Assembly (NCBI GenBank): GCA_943328975.2
Contig: CALQCC020000026.1
Span: forward strand, 1 to 62,564
Length of the DNA: 62,564 nt
From: Bordetella parapertussis
Lineage (GTDB): Bacteria > Acidobacteriota > Terriglobia > Bryobacterales > Bryobacteraceae
Direction of reading: 5' to 3'
Under the pieces are notes generated by a model. That model saw only the letters and a list, made by a program, of their open reading frames with translations. It had not been told where the DNA came from and did not search any database. This document shows positions 25,633 to 32,321 of this stretch, piece after piece; position 1 is the first letter of the stretch; every line of letters starts with the position of its first letter. The position numbers were made by a program, and so were the translations under genes.

Positions 25633-26628
25633 TTAAAGGATTTCGATGCGTCCGTTGTTGACTCGGAAACGAACGGTGCCTTGTGGCTGGATCCCGAGCA
25701 ATCGGGCGGGATTCGTGGTGGCCATTACAACGGCGTCTTCGAGACTGACGTCTGCAATACGCATGACATTTGAAATCGCATGGTCCATGCGCAGGCTGGA
25801 TCCAGCCAGGCGAGTGCCTCCGCGCAAGACGACACGCTCGTCTTCTTTCAACTCCACTTCCACTTCGCCGAGCATGTAGTTCCCGGGAGCACACATTGCT
25901 GGCATAACGGCGTCAGTCACCAGGATGCTTCGCTGAAGCGTCTTCGCACGCAGAGCCACGCGCAGGAATGTCTGGGACAAGTGGAGTCCATCGACGATGA
26001 AGCTCGCACTTAAGCGGTCCTCGGCGAGTTGCTCCCAAATATAGTTGGGATGACGGGGCAGGGTGGCGTGGGCACCGTTGCCCAAGTGCGTGGAGAGGGT
26101 TGCCCCTGCGCTGACAGCGTCGCGGATCTGCGCGGCCGTCGCGCAGGTGTGTCCAATACTGATGACGACTCCGTCACGGACCAGAGTTTCGATATAGTAT
26201 GGAGCTTCAGGCCACTCAGGAGACAGCGTGACCAACTTGACCAGTCCGCCCGTCGCTTCCTGCCACGTTCGGTATTCGTTCAAGTCTGGCCGCCGGACCC
26301 AGCGCGCGGGATGTGCTCCACGCGGACCATCTTCAACGGAGATGTGCGGACCTTCGACATGAAAGCCAGCGATCGCCCGACCCTCGGGCACTCGTTCTTT
26401 CGCTTGCGTAAGATTACGTAACGCACCGAGCATGTTCTCGGGCGAGCCTGTGATCACCGTCGGCAACAATTGCGTCACGCCTGTGGCGAACATGGCACGA
26501 AAAGATTTCGCTATCTCTTCGTGCGAGGTGGTGGGTGAGTTGTAGTCTGCGCCGGCGAATCCGTTCACCTGCAGGTCGATGAAGCCCGCACTTTGCCACG
26601 TTCCGTCCGCACATTTTGTAAGCACCAT
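25633..26628 (-). CDS. NagA-like N-acetylglucosamine-6-phosphate deacetylase (short N-terminus)
   Basis: Amidohydrolase-superfamily TIM barrel, 331 residues. GFIDLQVNG (about 15), PTVITGS, GFHVEGPHIS (about 88), LSPEW, ISIGHT (about 157), STHLGNGA (about 180), FIVDGLHL and VTDAVMPA follow the NagA order. Metal and catalytic residues (Glu in VEGP, His in GHT and THL, Asp in TDAV) are present. THLGNGA instead of the common THLFNAM marks a divergent branch, so the exact amino sugar is uncertain. The beta-sandwich strands normally preceding GFID are almost missing, about 40 residues. It is upstream of the MBL enzyme gene with a one-base gap. Confidence 0.8.
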   Translation of the reverse strand: MVLTKCADGTWQSAGFIDLQVNGFAGADYNSPTTSHEEIAKSFRAMFATGVTQLLPTVITGSPENMLGALRNLTQAKERVPEGRAIAGFHVEGPHISVEDGPRGAHPARWVRRPDLNEYRTWQEATGGLVKLVTLSPEWPEAPYYIETLVRDGVVISIGHTCATAAQIRDAVSAGATLSTHLGNGAHATLPRHPNYIWEQLAEDRLSASFIVDGLHLSQTFLRVALRAKTLQRSILVTDAVMPAMCAPGNYMLGEVEVELKEDERVVLRGGTRLAGSSLRMDHAISNVMRIADVSLEDAVVMATTNPARLLGIQPQGTVRFRVNNGRIEIL

Positions 26629-26839
26629 GTTTTATTCACAACTTACTAACAGAGCATGGTCTATAACCGCGCGAATCTAAAGCAGATCGAGTTGCGAAAA
26701 ACAGTCACTTTTCGCTTTCCATCCGGCTCGCGCCTTGGTAGAACTGATGAAGAAGTTTCGCGCGGAACCCAATCGAGTGTGTCAGTCTCGGGGGAGGTGG
26801 CCACAAGGTTTGGTTCCCGCGCGGATCTTTGTTACGTTC

Positions 26840-27763
26840 CTACTTTACCGGCACCAGCCACCCGCGCTTGTCTGTCGCACGACCCTCAACGATATCGAAG
26901 AACGCCGTCTGCAACTTCTCTGTAATCGGACCGCGCTTGCCGGAACCCACCTGGATCTTATCCACCGAACGGATCGGCGAAACTTCCGCAGCCGTGCCAG
27001 TGAAGAATACTTCGTCGGCGATGTAGAGCATCTCACGCGGCACCAGTGTCTCGGTGACGATGTAGCCCAACTCGCGAGCCAGAGTGATGACCGAATCGCG
27101 CGTGATGCCGGGAAGCACGCTGGCGCCCAGCGGAGGAGTAATAATCTTGCCGTCACGGATGACGAAGATGTTCTCGCCCGAACCTTCGCTAATGTATCCC
27201 GCAGCGTCCAACGCGATGCCTTCGGCGTAGCCGTTGGCGTGCGCTTCCATGCGGATCAATTGCGAGTTCATGTAATTGCCCGCAGCCTTGCTCAACGCAG
27301 GCAGCGTGTTCGGAGCAATGCGCGTCCAGCTGGAGATGCACACGTCGACGCCTTGTTCCATCGCCTCGGGTCCGAGATACTTGCCCCATTCCCAGCACGC
27401 CATGTAGGTTTCGATCGGGGTGTCTTTGGTGGGCAGCACGCCGAGGTCGCCGTAGCCGCGGAACACCAACGGACGCACATAGCAGGAGGCCATGTTGTTG
27501 GAACTCACCACTTCATGCATGGCGGCAACAAGTTGGTCGACTGTGTACGGTACGGCCATGCGATAGATCTTCGCCGAATCGAGCAGGCGGCGCATGTGTT
27601 CCGGTCCGCGGAAAATGGCAGGTCCGGCCGGAGTGTTGTAGCAGCGGATGCCTTCAAAAACAGAGCTGCCGTAATGCAGCACATGGGATAGGACGTGGAT
27701 CTTGGCTTCGTTCCACGGAATGAGGTTTCCGTTATGCCAGATCTTCTCGGTGGCCTTGAGCAT
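26840..27763 (-). CDS. ilvE: branched-chain amino acid aminotransferase
   Basis: PLP enzyme of fold type IV that performs the last step of leucine, isoleucine and valine synthesis. 307 residues, normal length. HYGSSVFEGIRCY near residue 30, the Schiff-base lysine in LSKAAGNYMNSQ (about 159), EGIALDAAGYISEGSGENIF (about 181-200) and DEVFFTGTAAEVSPIRS near the C-terminus all match. No Shine-Dalgarno: TATAAT ends five bases before the ATG, so the mRNA is predicted leaderless. A palindrome lies between -10 and -35. It is preceded on the other strand by the M48 protease gene 81 bases away. Confidence 0.95.
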   Translation of the reverse strand: MLKATEKIWHNGNLIPWNEAKIHVLSHVLHYGSSVFEGIRCYNTPAGPAIFRGPEHMRRLLDSAKIYRMAVPYTVDQLVAAMHEVVSSNNMASCYVRPLVFRGYGDLGVLPTKDTPIETYMACWEWGKYLGPEAMEQGVDVCISSWTRIAPNTLPALSKAAGNYMNSQLIRMEAHANGYAEGIALDAAGYISEGSGENIFVIRDGKIITPPLGASVLPGITRDSVITLARELGYIVTETLVPREMLYIADEVFFTGTAAEVSPIRSVDKIQVGSGKRGPITEKLQTAFFDIVEGRATDKRGWLVPVK

Positions 27764-27768
27764 GCACC

Positions 27769-27797
27769 ATTATAGCGTGATAAACGTCCGTTATCAG
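27769..27797 (-). promoter_or_regulatory. ilvE promoter
   Basis: Minus strand: CTGATA (-35, plus 27792-27797), 17-base spacer, perfect TATAAT (-10, plus 27769-27774). The predicted start point falls on the A of the ATG at 27763. Confidence 0.65.
27778..27796. promoter_or_regulatory. operator-like palindrome in the ilvE promoter
   Basis: TGATAA (27778-27783) and TTATCA (27791-27796) form a perfect inverted repeat around ACGTCCG. It occupies the spacer and part of the -35, where a bound regulator would block polymerase. The regulator is unknown. Confidence 0.45.
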
Positions 27798-27844
27798 CCC
27801 TGCCACACAGCCGAAACGATCCTTCGTATGCGAGAATCTTAGCC

Positions 27845-29263
27845 ATGAGGGCATCCATGCGAACTCTATTGATCCTGGCCATCGCGGTGAGTGCGTTCGG
27901 CGCCGAAAAGTTGAAGGTATTCAAACCTTCGCGTTTGAATTTGTTTTCACCGGAGCAAGACATCCAACTGGGCAAAGAATCCGCCGACGAAGTCCGAAAG
28001 ACCATGCCGGTGGTGAACAACGCCGAACTGACTGCCTACGTGAATCGCATCGGAGCTCGGCTCGCGAAATCCCCCCGGGCGGGCGGCTATCCGTTCACGT
28101 TTGAAGTCATCAACGACCCCAGCATCAACGCCTTCGCGCTGCCTGGTGGGCCGATGTTCGTACACACCGGGCTGCTGGCTTCACTGGACAACGAATCGCA
28201 ACTCGCAGGGGTACTCGCGCATGAGATGTCGCATGTGGCGCTGCGCCATGGCACAAGCAATGTATCGAAGGCCAACTTGATCCAGCTGCCGGCGATGCTC
28301 GGTGGTGCGATGTTGAGCAACAAGGGTGGACTTCTGGCAACGCTGGGGCAACTCGGGATCGGGCTGGGCGCGCAATCGCTGCTGCTGAAGTATTCCCGCG
28401 GCGCGGAACAAGACGCGGATCTGAATGGTGCCCAAATCATGAACGACGCGGGCTACGATCCCACGCAGATGGCGGTCTTTTTTCAGAAACTGGAATCAGG
28501 CGGCCAGAGCGACAACAGCAAGCTGGCGAACTTTATGTCCGACCATCCGACGCCCGGAAATCGAGTGAAGTACGTCAGTGACCAGAACAAGCTACTGCCG
28601 AAGAAGACCTACAGCGAACCTGAGTCCGCAGCGTTGCCGAAGGTGAAGCAGATCGTCGCTTCGCTTCCGCCGCCCCCAAAACCCATCCAACCGGCGACCG
28701 CAGCAGGCGTCCAACCAGGCGGCGGAGCACCGGCGACCCCACAAGGCGGCGCCCCTGCGAGCGCCGACGTTCGCCCCTCCGGACGTTACCGCGCCCACCA
28801 GGGTCCCGACTACCAACTGAACTACCCGGACAACTGGGAGGTCTTCGGCGACCCCAATTCGCAGTCCGTAACCATCGCCCCTCGGGCCACGCTGGTCCAG
28901 AATCAACAGGGGCAAGTTGACGTTGGGTACGGCTTCCTGACGGCCTACTATTTCCCCCAGGACGGCAAGGGAAACCTCCAGAGGGATACCGCCGCGCTCC
29001 TGAAACAGGTGGTGGCGGGCAACCCCCAAATGCGCCAGACGGGAAGTCCCAAAAGCGTGAAGGTGGCCGGCCAGAACGGCTTCCTGACGCCGCTGGAATC
29101 GCCTTCGCCCTACCAGGGTCAAGCCAAGGAGATCGACATGCTACTGACCATCGCGCGGCCAGAGGCGCTTTTCTACATCGTGTTCATCGCACCGGATTCC
29201 GAATGGGCCGGTACGCAGTCGGCCTTCGACGCCGTGGTGAACAGTCTGCAGTTCACCAAATGA
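27845..29263 (+). CDS. M48-family periplasmic zinc metalloprotease (BepA-like)
   Basis: 472 residues. Signal peptide at the N-terminus (ATG 27845, or ATG 27857 giving MRTLLILAIAVSAFGAE, which looks the better signal start). The protease domain has NAFALPGGPMFVHTGLL (about 98-114), the zinc motif HEMSH inside VLAHEMSHVALRHGT (about 124), a third ligand in EQDADLNGAQIM, and MSDHPTPGNR. Then a proline/alanine-rich linker (about 275-320) leads to a C-terminal beta domain (about 320-472). BepA/YfgC-type proteases police outer-membrane protein assembly. The stop overlaps the HAD gene by four bases. Confidence 0.88.
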   Translation: MRASMRTLLILAIAVSAFGAEKLKVFKPSRLNLFSPEQDIQLGKESADEVRKTMPVVNNAELTAYVNRIGARLAKSPRAGGYPFTFEVINDPSINAFALPGGPMFVHTGLLASLDNESQLAGVLAHEMSHVALRHGTSNVSKANLIQLPAMLGGAMLSNKGGLLATLGQLGIGLGAQSLLLKYSRGAEQDADLNGAQIMNDAGYDPTQMAVFFQKLESGGQSDNSKLANFMSDHPTPGNRVKYVSDQNKLLPKKTYSEPESAALPKVKQIVASLPPPPKPIQPATAAGVQPGGGAPATPQGGAPASADVRPSGRYRAHQGPDYQLNYPDNWEVFGDPNSQSVTIAPRATLVQNQQGQVDVGYGFLTAYYFPQDGKGNLQRDTAALLKQVVAGNPQMRQTGSPKSVKVAGQNGFLTPLESPSPYQGQAKEIDMLLTIARPEALFYIVFIAPDSEWAGTQSAFDAVVNSLQFTK

Positions 29264-29877
29264 GAGAATCCGGGAAGGGAAGTCCCCCGCCTCCATTTGA
29301 TGCACTCTTGTTCGACTTTGACGGCGTCCTGGCGGATACCGAATGGGCGCACCATGCCAGCTGGAATACAACACTAGAACCCTATGGTATTCATTACACT
29401 TGGGAGGAATACCTCAAGCAATGCGTTGGCATTGCCGACCCGATTGTCGCCCAGCGCTTGAAGCTTCCAAAGCCAGCCGAAGCTGTCGCGCGGAAGCAGG
29501 AATTGTTCCGTCAGGCGCTGTGCCAAACGCCTCCGTTCGTACCGCAAACGCTGGAACTGATCCGCGAACTTGCCGAGTCCTACAGGATCGCCGTAGTGTC
29601 ATCTAGCTTCCGGACCGAGATCCTGCCGCCCATCGAGCGCGCTGGGTTACTTCCGTACTTTGAGACCCTTGTATTCGGTAACGACGTCCAGAACCTGAAA
29701 CCTGCGCCGGATCCATACTTACTCGCCGTGGAACGACTGGGTGTGACGCATCCGCTGGTGATCGAAGACTCAGACGCAGGCGTGGCCTCGGGTAAGGCGG
29801 CCGGGTTGGAGGTCCTGAGGGTGAGCGCGCCGGATCGGATGCCTGCGGAACTGCGAGCGTTTCTGGGCCGTCATTAA
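29260..29877 (+). CDS. HAD-superfamily beta-phosphoglucomutase/phosphatase-like hydrolase
   Basis: 205 residues, starting at ATG 29260 that overlaps the M48 stop (ATGA). HAD motif I DFDGVLADTEW (residues 16-26) with both catalytic aspartates, motif II SSS in AVVSSSF, lysine motif III in NLKPAPDPY and motif IV in IEDSDAG are all intact. The helical cap is inserted after motif I, subclass I, as in phosphoglucomutases, phosphoglycolate and sugar-phosphate phosphatases. Substrate cannot be told from sequence. Confidence 0.85.
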   Translation: MRESGKGSPPPPFDALLFDFDGVLADTEWAHHASWNTTLEPYGIHYTWEEYLKQCVGIADPIVAQRLKLPKPAEAVARKQELFRQALCQTPPFVPQTLELIRELAESYRIAVVSSSFRTEILPPIERAGLLPYFETLVFGNDVQNLKPAPDPYLLAVERLGVTHPLVIEDSDAGVASGKAAGLEVLRVSAPDRMPAELRAFLGRH

Positions 29878-29909
29878 CTTCTGATAACGTATATTATGGT
29901 AAGTGCTTT

Positions 29910-30395
29910 ATGATTCTGAGCTGGTGCGAATGGCTGATGGAAACCTGGGTGAGCGCGGGCATCCGCGAATCTATCTGGGTGTACCCCATGCTGCATTGGG
30001 TGCACATTCTCTCCAACACTCTGATGTTCGGCACCATCGTGTTTCTCGACCTACGGCTTGTTGGGATTGGACTGGCACGTCGGCGCGTGTCCGATGTTGC
30101 GGAACAGTTGCTACCGTGGACGTGGGTGGGCTGGGCGCTGATGTTCCTCAGTGGAGCTCTCATCTTCACGTCCGACCCGGTGCGCTATTACGGGAACTTC
30201 TTCCTCCGCATCAAGATGTTGTTGATGATCCTCGCAGGCGTCAATGCGCTGGTGTTCCACTTTACGGTTTATCGAGGCGTTTCGTCGTGGGATGAAGGTC
30301 GCGCCCCGGCGTTGGCACGACTTTCTGGTGCGATTTCGCTGTTCAGTTGGGTTGCGATCGTGATTACAGGACGCGCTGTGGGGTATTTTAATTGA
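29910..30395 (+). CDS. DUF6644-like four-helix membrane protein (copy A)
   Basis: 161 residues with four predicted membrane helices. It shares a clear pattern with the next gene: H-(I/L)-L...G..(I/V)..L-(D/N)-x-R-x-x-G-x-G in helix 1-2 (His at about 32 here), PWT before helix 2, IKM before helix 3 and VFH(F/Y) in helix 3. The two histidines inside membrane helices could ligate haem b, but this is only inference. A GGTAAG lies upstream of the ATG. The stop overlaps the next start (TTGA). Confidence 0.7.
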   Translation: MILSWCEWLMETWVSAGIRESIWVYPMLHWVHILSNTLMFGTIVFLDLRLVGIGLARRRVSDVAEQLLPWTWVGWALMFLSGALIFTSDPVRYYGNFFLRIKMLLMILAGVNALVFHFTVYRGVSSWDEGRAPALARLSGAISLFSWVAIVITGRAVGYFN

Positions 30396-30856
30396 AACCA
30401 CTCTTTGATTTCGCGGGTAACTCGGCGCTGGGTCTGTGGATGCGCGACTCACGCTACGCGTTTCCCGCGTTTGAGATGCTGCACCTGCTTGGGCTGGGGT
30501 TGCTGCTCGGCTCGGTGCTGCTTCTTAATGCCCGGTTCTTCGGCTTCGGGATGCGGCGGCAAACGTTGGTGGACGTCGTGACCGACTTTGCTCCATGGAC
30601 GAAGCTGGCGCTCTTCATGATGGTGATTTCCGGAATCCCGATGTTCGCTTCCAAAGCTCCGGACCTGTGGGTGAACGATCTTACCGGGTTCGGCATCAAA
30701 ATGGGTTTGATCGCCGTCGGAGTGGTGTTCCACTATGCGGTACAGGTGCCGCTAGCCCGTGCTGAGAACTTTCCGCGCGGTCGCGTCGCAACAGCCGCAT
30801 CCTTGTTCTTCTGGTTCGGAGCCGCACTGGCGGGCCTATCGCTCGAGTTCTTGTAA
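30392..30856 (+). CDS. DUF6644-like four-helix membrane protein (copy B)
   Basis: 154 residues, paralogous to the preceding gene and translationally coupled to it through a TTGA overlap. It keeps the conserved histidine in EMLHLLGLG, PWT, SG..MF.S, GIKM and VVFHYAV. Four helices. The tandem retained as a pair suggests that the products form a heterodimer. It ends one base before the stop of the convergent NtrC-type gene. Confidence 0.7.
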   Translation: MKPLFDFAGNSALGLWMRDSRYAFPAFEMLHLLGLGLLLGSVLLLNARFFGFGMRRQTLVDVVTDFAPWTKLALFMMVISGIPMFASKAPDLWVNDLTGFGIKMGLIAVGVVFHYAVQVPLARAENFPRGRVATAASLFFWFGAALAGLSLEFL

Positions 30857-30857
30857 A

Positions 30858-32321
30858 CTACGACGCGCTGGACCGCTTGCGGATCTCAATGTTCAGACGT
30901 TTGATTTTTTGATTCAGCGTCGACAGAGGAACATGGAAGGCTTCCGAAGTAGCCGTCTGGCTCCAGTCACACGCTTCCAGTTTTTCCATGATGGTGCGGC
31001 GCTCGAAGTCCGCCACGATCTCGAAGAGCGACGCATCCGCTGGCAGACCACCAGCTTCGTCGCGGCGGATACGGAGACCGTGAATATCCAACAGATGGTC
31101 GGGCAACACGTCCACGGTAACGCTGGGCTGCGAGGCCAGCACGACTGCACGTTCGACCACGTTCTCCAACTCGCGAACATTGCCGGGCCACGCGTGATCC
31201 ATCAAGACGCGCATCGCGTCGGGCTCAAAGCTGAGGCTCGAATGATTGTTAGCGTCGAGAAACTTTTCGTTCTCACGGCAGTATTTGGTGAAGAAGTATT
31301 CCACCAGTGCGGGGATGTCTTCCTTGCGGTCGCGTAGCGGCGGCAGGGCGAGGTTGATGACGTTGAGGCGGTAGTAGAGGTCCTCGCGGAACTTCCCTTC
31401 CTCCACCAGCTTCTTCAGGTCCGCGTTGGTGGCGGCGACGATGCGGACATCCACTTTGATCGTCTCAGCCGAACCCAGCGGCATGAACTCGCGCTCTTGG
31501 ATGACGCGTAACAACTTCGTCTGCGTTTCGAGCGAGATGGTGCCAATTTCGTCGAAGAAGATCGTGCCGCGATCGGCAACTTCGAAGTAGCCCTTGCGCG
31601 AGGCCATTGCTCCTGTGAAGGCGCCTTTGACATGTCCGAAGAGGGCGGATTCCAGCAGGTCCGGTGGAACAGAACCAGAGTGCACCGGGACAAACGGATG
31701 CTCGCTGCGCGCGGACTGCGCGTGGATGGCGTTGGCGATGAGTTCCTTGCCGGTGCCGGTTTCGCCGGTGATCAGGATGGTCGCGCGGCTTGCCGCAACT
31801 TGGCCGACCAAGTCGAAGATGCGCTGCATGCGCTCGCTCTTGCCGACGATATTGGGGAAGCTATAGCGCTGCTTGAGGGCCCGCTTAAGTTCGGCGTTTT
31901 CGCGTTCCAAGCGGTGCTTCGAGATCATGTGTTCGATCTCAATCAGCAGCTTTTCGTTGTCCCAGGGCTTGGAAAAATAATCGTTCGCGCCACGCTTCAG
32001 CGCTTGCACGGCGACTTCCACCGAGCCATACGCGGTGATCATGAAGATCGGCGTTTCGCGGTCGCGCAGGCGAACTTCTTCCAGCACCTGCATGCCGCTC
32101 TTGTCGGGCATCATCAGGTCCAGGATCACCAGGTCATAGCTGGAAGTCTCCAGCCGCTTCAAACCTTCGGTGGCGTTGGCGGCCAATTCCACGCGGTAAT
32201 GCTCGCTGGATAGCAGGGCTTCCAGGCTGTCCCGGATATCCGGCTCATCGTCGATGACCAGGATGCGGCCCGGAGTCGCCGCACTGATGATATCCGGAGG
32301 TAGATCGATTGCCGTCGCCAT
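30858..32321 (-). CDS. NtrC-family sigma-54-dependent response regulator
   Basis: 487 residues. Receiver domain 20-130 with acidic pair DDE (24-26) and phospho-acceptor Asp68 in VILDLMMPDKSG. AAA+ domain about 155-390: GETGTGKE Walker A, GAFTGA sigma-54 contact loop, TIFFDEIGTIS Walker B, REDLYYRLNV, arginine-finger region and PGNVRELENVVERA. C-terminal Fis-type helix-turn-helix about 440-485 (TSEAFHVPLSTLNQKIKRL). It therefore should activate sigma-54 promoters when phosphorylated. Its start overlaps the kinase stop (TAATG), so they are an operon pair. No convincing -24/-12 promoter was seen in the window. Confidence 0.95.
   Translation of the reverse strand: MATAIDLPPDIISAATPGRILVIDDEPDIRDSLEALLSSEHYRVELAANATEGLKRLETSSYDLVILDLMMPDKSGMQVLEEVRLRDRETPIFMITAYGSVEVAVQALKRGANDYFSKPWDNEKLLIEIEHMISKHRLERENAELKRALKQRYSFPNIVGKSERMQRIFDLVGQVAASRATILITGETGTGKELIANAIHAQSARSEHPFVPVHSGSVPPDLLESALFGHVKGAFTGAMASRKGYFEVADRGTIFFDEIGTISLETQTKLLRVIQEREFMPLGSAETIKVDVRIVAATNADLKKLVEEGKFREDLYYRLNVINLALPPLRDRKEDIPALVEYFFTKYCRENEKFLDANNHSSLSFEPDAMRVLMDHAWPGNVRELENVVERAVVLASQPSVTVDVLPDHLLDIHGLRIRRDEAGGLPADASLFEIVADFERRTIMEKLEACDWSQTATSEAFHVPLSTLNQKIKRLNIEIRKRSSAS

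Noticed and set aside
26735-27691. 318-codon open frame antisense to ilvE
   Set aside because: The opposite strand encodes a full aminotransferase with its catalytic lysine; this frame has no recognisable feature.
30300-30330. Possible sigma-54 promoter (TGGCACG) near the NtrC gene
   Set aside because: No TTGC at the correct distance and it lies within a coding sequence.
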